64,000 nt of DNA from Nocardia amamiensis NBRC 102102 (GCF_001612745.1 NZ_BDBA01000024.1:32057-96056), one strand, 5' to 3'; positions 1 through 9,002 are shown, numbered from the stretch's first letter. The notes: a model not told the origin generated them from the sequence alone. Made by a program: numbers and translations.

Positions 1-1
1 T

Positions 2-3000
2 GATCGGTACGAGGCCGAGGGAGCTGGTACCGAGCAGGAGATCACCGGCGTTACCCAGCAGGCATTGGGCGAGCGGCACCGCGACGTCGCCACGTCCATG
101 CGCGCTCAAGCAGCGGTGTGCAAGAGCCTGGGGAAGCAGTGTCATGACGTCGCCGACTCCACCGTCCAAGTGCAGCACCTGCTTACCGCGATGGGGATCG
201 CGCTGGCGGCGCAGCTGGCCTACGACGCGCTGCTGTTCTTCCAGGGTGGCGGGGCCAAGGCCCTGATCGATCGGCTGGAAGCCGAGGAGGCGATGCGCGC
301 GGCGGCGGCGAGATTCACCGCGGAGGTGGCCGGGAACGTGGCCGCAGGCGCGGCGCAACGGGCCGCGCTGCACGGGGCGGTCCACGCGGCCAAGATCGGC
401 CTCTTGACCAGCGCGGCGATCAGTGGGGGCGCACAGGCGTGGGACCTGGCCAGCGGTGTCCGCGACAAGTTCGACGTGGGCGCGTTCCTGGAAATGCTCG
501 CCGGTGGAGTGGTCGGCGGCGTGGCGGGCGCTGAGGTCGGTCGCAGGGTCGCTCCGCGCGTGTTCGGGTTGCTCGGCGGCAGAGCCACCTCCCGCCCCGG
601 TCGCCTCGCCGTGCACATGGGCGGCACCATGCTGATCGGCGGCGCGGGCGGCCTGGCCGGCGGCCTGGCCGGGGCGGTGCCCTCGGTGATCATCCACCAC
701 GGAGAAATCAACAGCCTCGGCGACCTGTTCAAGATGGTTCGCGAATCCGTCATCACCGGCTTCGGTAGCGGTTTCGTCGGGGCGGCGGGTAGTGCATTGC
801 GGGTCCACCTGGCCGGTGCCCATGCGGCGCGCGGCGGTCGCGATACAACCAATGCCGACGGCGGGTTGTCCCGGATCGCGGCGCGCCAGCGGGACTTCGC
901 CGCTGACATTCGCGAGCGATTGCGCTCCGGCATACCACCACGGGTCGAAACGATCGAGCGATTCACCACTGCGGGAAAGTCGGCAAAAGTGGTGGAGCGG
1001 CTCATCTTCCAGGACGGCACCGAGGTGATCCACAAGGTGGTTTCCGATCCGCGGCACGCGCATGCGGAGTTGCTGAGCTCGCTGGTCGGCGACGCGGTCG
1101 GCGCACGGGTACCGGCGGTGCATGTCATCGGCGACCACGTTTACATGGAGGTGGTCCCCGGCAAAGTCGCGGCGGACGCGTATCCACGCAGATCATGGCC
1201 GGAGGAGCTCTTCACAACCCCTGCTGGACTGCGTCAGGGCGTTCTCGACGTGCTGACACGTATACCCGACCGCAATAGCGACAACTGGATGGTCGACCCC
1301 GACGGGAACGTGTGGGGAATAGACCACAGCCGAGCGTTCGAAGACCTCGACAACGTGCAGTATGCGATCAGCCCCTTCGCGGAGCACTTTCAGCACTACG
1401 GACCCGATAATGAAGTCCTGTGGAGTGACCACAGCCTCACCCGGTCCGAGGTGCTGGAGATTCGGCAGCGCGTCGAAGAGCTGAGCCCGGTGTTCTCCGT
1501 TGCTGATCGGGTGGGCTGGCACGATGTCATGCTGCAACGGCTCGATGCATTGGCGGAGCACGCGGCGGGCGACGGCGGCCCTCGTGTCACCGCGCCTGGG
1601 TCTCGGCCCCCGTTCACCAGCGAACCATCCGCGCTGGTACCGGAAGCGAACGGCCAACGGAGGGGCAGCGATGGCCGGGGCGTTTCCGCCACGCCGCGCA
1701 ATGACAGGCCGCCCCGCCTCGACGAGAACATGCGCCAGAGCCGATCCCAGTCTCCCTGGAGCCGCGCGGGAGACAACGGACTGCCGGAATCCCCACAGGG
1801 CAGGGGTGTCCGGCCGCCGGTCTCCGAGGATGTCGACGTTCCGATCGTGCCGGAGGAGCACCTGGGTGGGCGCCGGAATCCGCTTGATGATGGGACCCAG
1901 GATCGGCCGCCCGTGCCCAAGGATGTCGACGTTCCGGTTGTCGCGGAAGAGCAGCCGGGTGGGCGCCGTGGTTCGCTGGATGACGGGACTGGGGGGCGGC
2001 GGCCGTCGGTGCCGGAAGAGGCCGAGGTTCCGGTTGTCCCGGAGGAGCTGTCCGCTGGGCGACGGAACCCGCTCGACGAGCCGACCTATGACGGTCCCCC
2101 CACGCGATCGCAGCCGCGCGCGGAGCCGCACCTTCGATCGGTGACCGACGATGCGTATGCCCTGGCGGCGGCTCCTCCTCCATCCGGGGCCACCATGTTC
2201 TACCGCCATCCCGACGGCGGCTATGTGGACGTGGTGTTGACCGGCGAAGACGGCACACCGATCCCACTTCGATTGATTCCGGGTCAGGAATACGTTCTCG
2301 GCCGCGGCAAGGGGGCGCTGCTGGAGAACGTGGCAACCGATGGTGTATCGCGTCGCCACGCGACCCTCAAGGTGGACGAGCAGGGCCACGTACTCCTCCG
2401 CGACGAGAACTCGAAGAACGGTACCTTCGTCGACGGCAAGCAGCTGACCGGCGAGCGCTGGGTGCGCATCTACGACGGCCAAGACATCCTGCTGAGCCGA
2501 GATCTCGAACTCGGAGTCACATTCCAGCGCCAGATTGCGGAACTGCGGCTGTTCGGCAACGACGGACCCACGCTGACGCTCCATCGCGGCCAGGAGATCG
2601 AGATCGGCCGCAGCATGGTGCACCCGGAAGCGCAACGAAGAATGACTATCTCGGCGCGCCATGCGACCGTCGGCATGGACGAGAACGGCCGAGTGTGGAT
2701 CCGGGACGACAACTCCACCAATGGCACTCGGGTGAACGACGAGCGACTCGCCAAGGGGGAGCAGCGCACCCTGGCACCGGGCGACTCCGTCGAGCTCGGC
2801 AGATATCTCGGTGAGGCACAGTTCGTCCCGGCGGATGGGGTGATGGACGCGAGCCCCTTGCGCGTGCGGATCGGCGGTTCGGACGCTACACCGGTGCGGC
2901 TCGAGCCGGGGCAGTCGGTCGTGATCGGCACCGACGAGAGCTCGCCCTTCGCGTCGCAGCTGCGCGGAGTCTCCGGCATCGCCCCGCAGCACGCGACGCT

Positions 3001-4729
3001 CGGTCTGGACAACGACGGTCGGCTGTGGATCCGCGACCACCGAGGATCGGACGGGGTCTGGATCAACGGGAGCCGGATTGCGCCGAACCAGCGGGTGACA
3101 CTCACCGAAGGCGACAGTATCGGACTCGGTCCCGATTACGTCGGGACCGCCCGCCTCGGAGGCGATGAACCCACACAGCTCCCGCCGGCGGAGCTGCACT
3201 ACCCGCCCCACGAGCATAGATCTCCGATTCGCTTGCAACCCGGCCAGGAAGTGTCCGTTGACGTCAGCCTTCTGAACGGTCACACGATGATCGGCATACC
3301 CGGCCAGATGTCCGGTCATCAAGTCGTCGTCGGACGTGACCTCGATGGCCGGATATGGGTGCGCGACCCGAACAGCTACAGCCGCGTCCGTGTCAACGAC
3401 GAGGCGATCCCCCCGGGCGAGAAACGGTATTTGAACGCCGACGACAAGGTCAGCTTCGACAACGTGTCCGCGAGAGTTCAATTGGGCGAGGAAGCGCCGC
3501 TGACGTTGCGGTTGTCCGACGATGACAACGTTCCGCCGCTGACGCTTCGTCGTGGCGAGGAGGTGATGATCGGCCGCGACCTGGACTCGCCGATGGCGGA
3601 TCAACTGGCCGACCACTCCCAGGTGTCCCGGCGTCATGCCACTATCTACCGCGACGAGTACGGAAACGTGTGGTTGCGTGACGAGCACTCCACGCGGGGA
3701 ACCTGGGTCGACAACCTCAAGGTCGACCCTGACCAGGGACCGGTGCGCCTGCGTCCAGGCGATCAGATCCGTCTCGGCGACTGGGTGGGCGCCGCGCGAT
3801 TCGCCGATGGCTACCGCGACGGCACACGTCTCTTGGCGGTGAAACTCAATGGGCCGCACGGCGATTTGTCGCTCGATCTAGCGCGCGGCGGCGAGCCGGT
3901 GCTGCTCGGGCGGGACAGCGCGGAGCTGCCCGATGGGCTGCCCCGCCTCAACGAGATGTCCCGTCGGCACGCCAGCATCGGCACCTACCCATCCGGCCGG
4001 GTGTGGATCCGCGACGAAGGATCGACCAACCACACCTACGTCAACGGCAAGGAGATCAAGCCCGGGACGAAGGTCATGCTGCATCCGGGCGATCACGTGC
4101 GGCTGGCTGACTCGTACGAGTTCACCGTCGCTTATCCTCCTCCCGACGGCGGCGCTTTTGTGAACGTCGTCGACCGCACACCCGAGACCCGGCAGATGCT
4201 GGAGGACCTCGCCCGAGTGCCCAGCCATATCTACGCGAGAGTCAGCGAGCACATGAACGCCGTGACCGGAGGCGGAATCGTCATCGGCAACCGGCCCTTG
4301 CTCGATCTGCCCGGTACCGAGAGTCTTGCGGGCAGTACCCCATACGGCCGCAAGCCGGGAACGAGCTGGAACACCGTTGGCGGCGTGTACATGGGTGGTC
4401 CGCGGCGGGTCGTGATCAACTCCGGTGGGAGCCATGGCAGTTTCAACGTGGTCTGGCACGAGTTCGGCCACGCCGCCGACGCGGCGTACGGTACGGGTGG
4501 GAAGTGGCTCAGCGATGCGCAAGAATGGCGCAACCTGCACGCGACGATGCTGCAATCCATCGGGAAGCGTCATCAGTGGAACGATTACTTCGACAAGCGC
4601 AGCGAAGCCTTCGCCGAGGCTTTCACGGCCTGGATGCACGGTGGCACCGCTCAGCTGCGCAAGTTCGCCCTCAACGATAAACAGATCGCCAATCAGCTGA
4701 AGGATTACTTTGACCGCGTATTCGGATGA
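2..4729 (+). CDS. Polymorphic toxin-like protein with kinase-like, six FHA and HExxH metallopeptidase domains (5' partial)
   Basis: The frame is open to the left edge, so the start lies outside the window and the TTG at 65 is only an internal codon. Visible order: an Ala/Gly-rich helical N-terminus of about 280 residues, like ESX-secreted toxins; a kinase-like segment (nt 950-1400) with DRNSDNW and GIDHS, resembling the catalytic and metal-binding loops of PI-kinase/HipA folds; three Pro/acid repeats of 31-33 residues (nt 1810-2100); six FHA-type domains (starting near nt 2265, 2575, 2890, 3225, 3540 and 3865). Domains 1, 2, 5 and 6 keep the GR, S-R-H and N-G signatures, while 3 and 4 have lost most of them. 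The C-terminus has HEFGH (nt 4457-4471) and a later SEAFAEAF, the layout of lethal-factor-like (ATLF) zinc peptidases. A secreted or contact toxin is inferred; an FHA scaffold with a protease tail is the alternative. Confidence 0.8.
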   Translation, partial: DRYEAEGAGTEQEITGVTQQALGERHRDVATSMRAQAAVCKSLGKQCHDVADSTVQVQHLLTAMGIALAAQLAYDALLFFQGGGAKALIDRLEAEEAMRAAAARFTAEVAGNVAAGAAQRAALHGAVHAAKIGLLTSAAISGGAQAWDLASGVRDKFDVGAFLEMLAGGVVGGVAGAEVGRRVAPRVFGLLGGRATSRPGRLAVHMGGTMLIGGAGGLAGGLAGAVPSVIIHHGEINSLGDLFKMVRESVITGFGSGFVGAAGSALRVHLAGAHAARGGRDTTNADGGLSRIAARQRDFAADIRERLRSGIPPRVETIERFTTAGKSAKVVERLIFQDGTEVIHKVVSDPRHAHAELLSSLVGDAVGARVPAVHVIGDHVYMEVVPGKVAADAYPRRSWPEELFTTPAGLRQGVLDVLTRIPDRNSDNWMVDPDGNVWGIDHSRAFEDLDNVQYAISPFAEHFQHYGPDNEVLWSDHSLTRSEVLEIRQRVEELSPVFSVADRVGWHDVMLQRLDALAEHAAGDGGPRVTAPGSRPPFTSEPSALVPEANGQRRGSDGRGVSATPRNDRPPRLDENMRQSRSQSPWSRAGDNGLPESPQGRGVRPPVSEDVDVPIVPEEHLGGRRNPLDDGTQDRPPVPKDVDVPVVAEEQPGGRRGSLDDGTGGRRPSVPEEAEVPVVPEELSAGRRNPLDEPTYDGPPTRSQPRAEPHLRSVTDDAYALAAAPPPSGATMFYRHPDGGYVDVVLTGEDGTPIPLRLIPGQEYVLGRGKGALLENVATDGVSRRHATLKVDEQGHVLLRDENSKNGTFVDGKQLTGERWVRIYDGQDILLSRDLELGVTFQRQIAELRLFGNDGPTLTLHRGQEIEIGRSMVHPEAQRRMTISARHATVGMDENGRVWIRDDNSTNGTRVNDERLAKGEQRTLAPGDSVELGRYLGEAQFVPADGVMDASPLRVRIGGSDATPVRLEPGQSVVIGTDESSPFASQLRGVSGIAPQHATLGLDNDGRLWIRDHRGSDGVWINGSRIAPNQRVTLTEGDSIGLGPDYVGTARLGGDEPTQLPPAELHYPPHEHRSPIRLQPGQEVSVDVSLLNGHTMIGIPGQMSGHQVVVGRDLDGRIWVRDPNSYSRVRVNDEAIPPGEKRYLNADDKVSFDNVSARVQLGEEAPLTLRLSDDDNVPPLTLRRGEEVMIGRDLDSPMADQLADHSQVSRRHATIYRDEYGNVWLRDEHSTRGTWVDNLKVDPDQGPVRLRPGDQIRLGDWVGAARFADGYRDGTRLLAVKLNGPHGDLSLDLARGGEPVLLGRDSAELPDGLPRLNEMSRRHASIGTYPSGRVWIRDEGSTNHTYVNGKEIKPGTKVMLHPGDHVRLADSYEFTVAYPPPDGGAFVNVVDRTPETRQMLEDLARVPSHIYARVSEHMNAVTGGGIVIGNRPLLDLPGTESLAGSTPYGRKPGTSWNTVGGVYMGGPRRVVINSGGSHGSFNVVWHEFGHAADAAYGTGGKWLSDAQEWRNLHATMLQSIGKRHQWNDYFDKRSEAFAEAFTAWMHGGTAQLRKFALNDKQIANQLKDYFDRVFG

Positions 4730-4742
4730 CACAAGTCCGCCC

Positions 4743-4985
4743 ATGCTCGCTGAGGACGGGGTGACGATCCTGCTGCCGTTGCGTGGCCGGACCGAGGATG
4801 GCGTCTATTACAGCGGCTTCGAGGAGTTCCACCCCGGCGACCCGGGCTACGCCGAGATGCTCCCGGCGGCGAGGGAGAACCCGGTATCGGAGAGTGAACC
4901 GCCGGAACGCCCCGTCGACAACGACACCTTGGCCCAGATCCTGCGCGAGGCCGGCCTGGACGGACCCGGCGGCGAAGAGGGCTAG
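4743..4985 (+). CDS. Small acidic protein after the toxin gene, possible immunity or partner protein
   Basis: No family is recognised. The protein is about 80 residues, acidic and Pro-rich, with an ILLPLRGRT stretch, a Tyr-rich middle and a helical end with LAQILREAG. I chose the ATG at 4743, 13 bases after the upstream stop. An in-frame TTG at 4710 would overlap the toxin gene by 20 bases and is possible through translational coupling. Position directly behind a toxin-like gene is the only reason to suggest an immunity, inhibitor or chaperone role; that is inference. Confidence 0.55.
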   Translation: MLAEDGVTILLPLRGRTEDGVYYSGFEEFHPGDPGYAEMLPAARENPVSESEPPERPVDNDTLAQILREAGLDGPGGEEG

Positions 4986-5071
4986 CCCATCGCGCCACGC
5001 CGCACGCAGCGTAGGCGCATCCTGTCTATCGCTGCTCGCACGAGCCCGCGAGCTGAGGTCGCCTGCCGCGA

Positions 5072-5709
5072 TCAGAGTTGAGGCGACTTGACTACCACGC
5101 ATGGACTGGTCAACAGCGAGGTATCGGTTGCCAGCCCGGAAGCGAGCAGTGCCGCGGCGACGAGGTTCAGAACCTCGGTGGGTGCGATGTCCGACTGGAT
5201 ATGGCCGGTGGCGGCGCGGCGGTGGAACTCCTCCGCCGCTGCTCTCGCATCGGAGAGATGTGCGGCTCGGTGGCAGTGCGGTCCTTGGAACCCGCGGACA
5301 CGAACGCTTCCCAGATCAGCAGATCGAGTGAACCACTGAGCAGGCTTTCCGCGTCCACTCCGGCCCGGATCGGGCGGTGCAGCGTCTCAGCGAGCCGGTG
5401 CGTCACATACGACGCCTGCTGGACGCCGAATGCGAGCGCGATGGTTCCGGCGCCCGCGCACCACGGGCGTCCCGCCTCGCCGTCTCGTTGTCGCCCGAGG
5501 CCACCTGTGGCGGGAGGATTGGGGATGAACAGCGGCGCCTCGAAGCCGAGCGCGACGGGGCGGCCTTCGTTGAGGTCGGCCGCGAGCGAGGTGACGAGGT
5601 CGTCCAAGTCGCGACCGCCACTCGCTCCGACTTCCGCGATGCGCCACCATCCGACATTCGCGAGCTTGCCGACATCGATGGCGGCGACAACGAGCTGGTT
5701 GGGCGGCAT
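5072..5709 (-). pseudogene. Frameshifted DUF429-like (RNase H-fold type) protein
   Basis: From the ATG at 5709 the frame reads MPPNQLVVAAIDVGK, then a GFEAPLFIP motif and a long helical part. This resembles actinobacterial DUF429-like proteins, an attribution by resemblance only. After the codons for EPH near 5258-5262 the frame turns into low-complexity Arg/Ser/Pro. The -1 frame at the same point continues a sensible protein (LSDARAAAEEFHRR, then VLNLVAAALLASG) to a stop at 5072. One missing base restores an ORF of about 212 residues. It may be a true mutation or an assembly error. A longer reading from 5877 would run over the vapBC operator and is unlikely. Confidence 0.65.
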
Positions 5710-5850
5710 ACCGGCAACATATCCCCGTTCCCGCGCCTCCGTGCGGCCCAGGGGTGGAGAAATGCCGCTTCGAGCTGCGCCGACGTTGTGCCCTCTGCGC
5801 GACTCCTCCGCCGGGTCAGCCGCCTTCCCACCGTTGATGCATGCTATTCT

Positions 5851-5881
5851 GTGCATGAAGTACTGCATGTAATTCATGCAC
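5851..5881. promoter_or_regulatory. Palindromic operator upstream of vapBC
   Basis: A perfect 9-base inverted repeat, GTGCATGAA and TTCATGCAC, is separated by 13 bases that contain a further GCATG. It sits directly before the AGGAGG ribosome site (5882-5887) of the antitoxin gene. TATTCT at 5845-5850 is a possible -10 element. Ribbon-helix-helix antitoxins of this class usually repress their own operon at such palindromes. Confidence 0.6.
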
Positions 5882-5894
5882 AGGAGGGTGGGTA

Positions 5895-6164
5895 ATGGCG
5901 ACGGTTCAGGTGCGAGACGTCCCAGACGAAGTGGCCGCAGTGATCGCAGAGAAAGCTAGTGCCGAGCACAAATCGGTGTCGGCGTATCTGCGGGACCTGA
6001 TGGCAGCAGATGTCCGGCGGGAACTGCAACGGCGGGCTATCGCCACATGGGACGAAGAGTTGAAGCAGACGCAGCAGCGGTTGGGTATCACCGGTCGGGC
6101 GACGGTGTCGGGAGCCGAAGCGGTGCGTGAAATTCGGGACGGTTACGACCGGGGCGAAGAGTGA
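5895..6164 (+). CDS. vapB: VapB/FitA-like ribbon-helix-helix antitoxin
   Basis: This 89-residue protein begins MATVQVRDVPDEVAAVI, the beta strand and first helix of an RHH/FitA-type DNA-binding domain, followed by VSAYLRDLMAADV and an acidic tail that would wrap the toxin. It has a strong AGGAGG site seven bases before the ATG. Its stop overlaps the start of the PIN toxin gene by four bases (GTGA), the usual VapBC layout. It should neutralise VapC and repress the operon at the palindrome just upstream. Confidence 0.88.
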   Translation: MATVQVRDVPDEVAAVIAEKASAEHKSVSAYLRDLMAADVRRELQRRAIATWDEELKQTQQRLGITGRATVSGAEAVREIRDGYDRGEE

Positions 6165-6553
6165 TCGTCGTCGATGCCTCGGTCTGGGTCGATCTGCTGC
6201 GAGGGGCGCTGCCGTCCGGCTATGCGGACCGGATCCGCATAGCCGGGTGTGTTTCCCCTCCGCATGTGGACTTCGAAGTCGGCTCCGCGCTGATCCGGCT
6301 GGCGCGACGCGGCGAACTGGAACTCGAGCAGGCGCGTGCATTGATCGATGCGTTCAGCAATCACCCCGTGGAGCGGATCCGCGAACCGGTCGATTCGGTT
6401 TCCGCCGTGGGATTGATCGATAACGCCACGTACGCGGATGCCTGGTATATCGCGCTTGCCCAGCGCCTCGCCTATCCACTGATGACCCTGGATGATGGGA
6501 TGCAGAAGGCCGCCCGGATCCACGGGGTGGAAGTGGTGGGTGCGTCCGGCTGA
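6161..6553 (+). CDS. vapC: VapC-family PIN-domain ribonuclease toxin
   Basis: This 130-residue PIN protein keeps the acidic metal-binding set: D5 in VDASVWVD, E39 in DFEVGSAL, D93 in YADAWY and D111/D112 in TLDDG. The length is normal for VapC. It starts with GTG overlapping the vapB stop. By family it is a Mg-dependent endoribonuclease that cleaves tRNA or rRNA when free of antitoxin. The pair looks intact. The specific RNA target cannot be read from sequence. Confidence 0.9.
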   Translation: MIVVDASVWVDLLRGALPSGYADRIRIAGCVSPPHVDFEVGSALIRLARRGELELEQARALIDAFSNHPVERIREPVDSVSAVGLIDNATYADAWYIALAQRLAYPLMTLDDGMQKAARIHGVEVVGASG

Positions 6554-6681
6554 CCCCGGTACCGTTACTACGGCCGGGTCGTATCCCGTTCGCCGATCAC
6601 ACCGCCTGGTCATGCGTGATGGTCTTGTTTTCCGTACAAACCTCGCCGCCGCGCGGAGGGCCGGACAGTCAAGAGTGGCCG

Positions 6682-7437
6682 TTATCGCCCGTCGACACCA
6701 CTTCGGTACCGGGCGACGAACCGGCGCAGCATTTCCCCGGGAATGGGGACGGATTCTTGATGGCCTAGGGCCGTCAAACGTTCCGCCTCGTCCGGGTCGA
6801 AATATCCGGCGTCACGGTAGGTTTCGATGCGGAGTGCCAAGCCCTTGCTGTCCAATTCGGGATGGAACTGGGTTGCGTAGATATTCCTTCCGACCCGGAT
6901 CATCTGTACCGGGCAACCGGCCGACTCGGCCAGCAGTTCCGCGCCCGGTGGCACCTCTTGGCAAGCTTCCTTGTGTCCGACGAACGCCCGGAACGAGCGC
7001 GGAATGTCGGCCAGCAGGGGGTCTTCGCTGCCTTCGTCGGTCAGGATCATAGTCTGCGCGCCCGCTGTTTCAGCGAATCGTCGGTCGCTCACCTCGCCGC
7101 CCAATACCTGGGCCAAGATGCCCAATCCATAGCATGCGCCGAAATATGGGAAGTCCCTGGCGACAACCTCGGCGACCAGCTGCCTCAGTTTCGGCTCGAA
7201 CTGTTTTTGATAATCAAATTTCTGGTCGGCGGGATAACTGACATTGCTCGGTCCGCCGCCGACGATCACAGCCGAGAAATCATCCAGGTCGATATCGGGT
7301 AGTCCCTGGTCCATGTGTACTCGCACCAGTTCCTCGGTATCGAGGCGAGAAAATCGCAGCACGGCGCGATGCTCGTCGTCCGCCGCCTCGCGCTCGGGTC
7401 GCAACTGCAATAGCAGATAGGGTTTTGACGCGCTCAC
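6682..7437 (-). CDS. Class I glutamine amidotransferase-like protein
   Basis: This 251-residue protein has a GATase1 fold: VIVGGGPSNVS near residue 60, the nucleophile-elbow FGACYGLG with the catalytic Cys, and TQFHPELD carrying the catalytic His and Glu. It resembles the stand-alone GMP-synthase-like amidotransferases of actinomycetes. No synthetase partner is adjacent, so the acceptor substrate is unknown. The GTG start overlaps the stop of an 18-codon leader ORF by four bases, and its own ribosome site is weak, suggesting coupled translation. Confidence 0.85.
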   Translation of the reverse strand: MSASKPYLLLQLRPEREAADDEHRAVLRFSRLDTEELVRVHMDQGLPDIDLDDFSAVIVGGGPSNVSYPADQKFDYQKQFEPKLRQLVAEVVARDFPYFGACYGLGILAQVLGGEVSDRRFAETAGAQTMILTDEGSEDPLLADIPRSFRAFVGHKEACQEVPPGAELLAESAGCPVQMIRVGRNIYATQFHPELDSKGLALRIETYRDAGYFDPDEAERLTALGHQESVPIPGEMLRRFVARYRSGVDGR

Positions 7438-7490
7438 CGTAGACCGTCACGAATATCGAGCTCGAGCTTCAGAGCCTGACCTGATGCCAC
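7434..7490 (-). CDS. Possible 18-codon leader ORF coupled to the amidotransferase gene
   Basis: A GTG at 7490 lies six bases after GGAGG (minus strand) and opens a short ORF reading MASGQALKLELDIRDGLR. Its stop overlaps the GTG start of the amidotransferase by four bases. The good ribosome site in front of the leader and the poor one in front of the main gene suggest translational coupling. It could instead be the chance end of a longer non-coding frame. Confidence 0.35.
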   Translation of the reverse strand: MASGQALKLELDIRDGLR

Positions 7491-7712
7491 GATTGCCCTC
7501 CACTCACGGTCAGTATTCCCCGGCTGTGAAACACAGGTGCTACGCCGACATGCTGTCCACGACGCTCTGCGAGTTGATGTTAATGGACCATCCTCCGTCC
7601 CGGCTGGAAATGCAGCCGCCGGAGGGGGCGACGATCCATCCATCGTCGCCAGGAAGCGGGAAGGGTGCCGCTGGGCCTGTCGGCGGGTTCTGAAAAGCGT
7701 GCTGGTGAAAGT

Positions 7713-7874
7713 TCACCGATCAGGCGGGTCCTCGCTCTCTATCCGCTGCCTGATCGCCTCCACCGATCGATCTTTCGGGATGCGCTCCGGCCACACCAGC
7801 ACCGCGATGAGCACACCTAACGGTAGGCCGACCGCGACCGCGATTCCGGCCACGATCCATCCGTCGCCGATCAT
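7713..7874 (-). CDS. Small single-pass membrane protein
   Basis: This is a 53-residue protein. After MIGDG it has one hydrophobic segment of about 22 residues (WIVAGIAVAVGLPLGVLIAV), then a basic/acidic tail with RSVEAIRQRIE. Start is the ATG at 7874; a GTG nine bases upstream is also in frame. No family is recognised. It lies 58 bases behind the 96-residue gene on the same strand and may be co-transcribed with it. Confidence 0.5.
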   Translation of the reverse strand: MIGDGWIVAGIAVAVGLPLGVLIAVLVWPERIPKDRSVEAIRQRIESEDPPDR

Positions 7875-7932
7875 CGTTTCCACCCGCCCTGATTCTGCAT
7901 TTGCATATTCGCTCCCATCCCACGCGGCTGCA

Positions 7933-8223
7933 TCAGTTGAGCGCGGGGAAGTCCATGATTGCGGCGACGATCGCGGTGTCCCAGTCCGTCGCTTCGGCAC
8001 CGTTGAGGATGACATCGAGCAGTGGCGCGCTGGCCAGGCTCCCGGCTCCGTGGTGTCCGGCGTCCCGCGCGCTGACGATGACCGCGTATAGAACGGCGGC
8101 GTAGATCTTGGCGCGCGGAACGGTGAGCTTGTGGCCCTGTGCGGCGCGTTCGGCCAGCCGGGCATCCACGGCCGCGATGACCTCGTACAGCGCGCGGACT
8201 TCGATCTCGGTGAACCTGTTCAT
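7933..8223 (-). CDS. Conserved-looking helical small protein of unknown function
   Basis: From the ATG at 8223 this gives 96 residues: MNRFTEIEVRALYEVIAAVD, then PRAKIYAAVLYAVIVSARDAG and a C-terminal AIMDFPALN. It is regular alpha-helix without membrane segments or catalytic motifs. The open frame runs far upstream, but the sequence above the ATG is low-complexity and not protein-like. The function is unknown. Confidence 0.5.
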   Translation of the reverse strand: MNRFTEIEVRALYEVIAAVDARLAERAAQGHKLTVPRAKIYAAVLYAVIVSARDAGHHGAGSLASAPLLDVILNGAEATDWDTAIVAAIMDFPALN

Positions 8224-8722
8224 GATCCGAACTCGACCGGTCGCCGGGGCCGCGATTCGGGGACGAGTCTGCCCGTGTGGATCAGGTGTGTCTTGGCTTG
8301 GAGCTTGACCGGACACGCGGTGATCGGGCATTCCTTGTGCGTCTGCATGATCAGATGCGCGCGGCCGGTGGTCATGACAGACAGCGAGCTGTGGTCCATG
8401 ACGGATCAACCCTCCATTGGATCGAAGACGTTGGGAGCACCCGGAACCGAGGGCTGGACCGCACCATCCGGCAACAGTGCTCCTCGACCGTGCCGGATGC
8501 CCACTGGCAAAGGGCAGATGCCAGGGATTTCCCGGTTCCGGGTGCGGGCCGAGTAGACACCCGAAACACCGAGGTGGACAGGCTATTTGGACCATCCATC
8601 CGAATTCGTCCATTTCCCCAGCAACCCGTCCGCGCCGCGTGCACAATGTCATCCAGCACCACGCGACGGGCCATCCATGAAGTCGACCGGGTGCCATCCA
8701 CGAAACAGGGGGACGAAGCCAT
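8224..8722. other. Intergenic stretch without a recognised gene
   Basis: About 500 bases. Several short frames are open on both strands because of high GC, but none gives a protein-like sequence, a good ribosome site or a known motif. It separates the small minus-strand genes from the XRE/DUF397 remnant and may hold decayed sequence. Confidence 0.4.
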
Positions 8723-8964
8723 ATGGGGAAGATTCCGACCACCATCCCGCGCCGTCAGTTGGGCCGACATCTCCGTGAGATGAGACTCGAGGCGGGGCTG
8801 TCGATCCAGGACGCTGCCCGGCTGATCGAGCGGGGCGCGGGCACGCTACAGCGCCTGGAGAGCGGGACTCCAAGAACCCGACCGGCCCGGCGCTGATCTT
8901 CGCCCCCGCGGAGTGGGACGCCTTCACCGCTGGCTTGGCTGACGGCGAGTTCGAGCGACCGTAA
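8723..8964 (+). pseudogene. Deletion-fused XRE (HTH) and DUF397 remnant
   Basis: The ATG at 8723 opens a typical XRE HTH start (RRQLGRHLREMRLEAGLS, then AARLIERGAGTLQRLESG). This frame stops at 8896 after 57 residues, against roughly 280 for intact XRE-DUF5753 regulators. From 8863 another frame reads RDSKNPTGPALIF, then PAEWDAFTAGLADGEFERP, to a stop at 8964; this is the end of a DUF397 protein, the usual neighbour of such regulators. A deletion has removed the DUF5753 part and the start of the DUF397 gene and joined the ends out of frame. Confidence 0.75.
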
Positions 8965-9002
8965 GAACCATCACAAGCGATAGCGAGAGTCCTGGGCAGC
9001 TG

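Noticed and set aside
1193..3859. Very long minus-strand open frame opposite the FHA protein
   Set aside because: It is antisense to clear FHA and Pro-repeat coding sequence and has no motif or ribosome site. High GC at third positions keeps the opposite frame open.
5709..5877. N-terminal extension of the DUF429-like gene to 5877
   Set aside because: It would overlap the vapBC operator, and its residues are not protein-like before MPPNQLVV.
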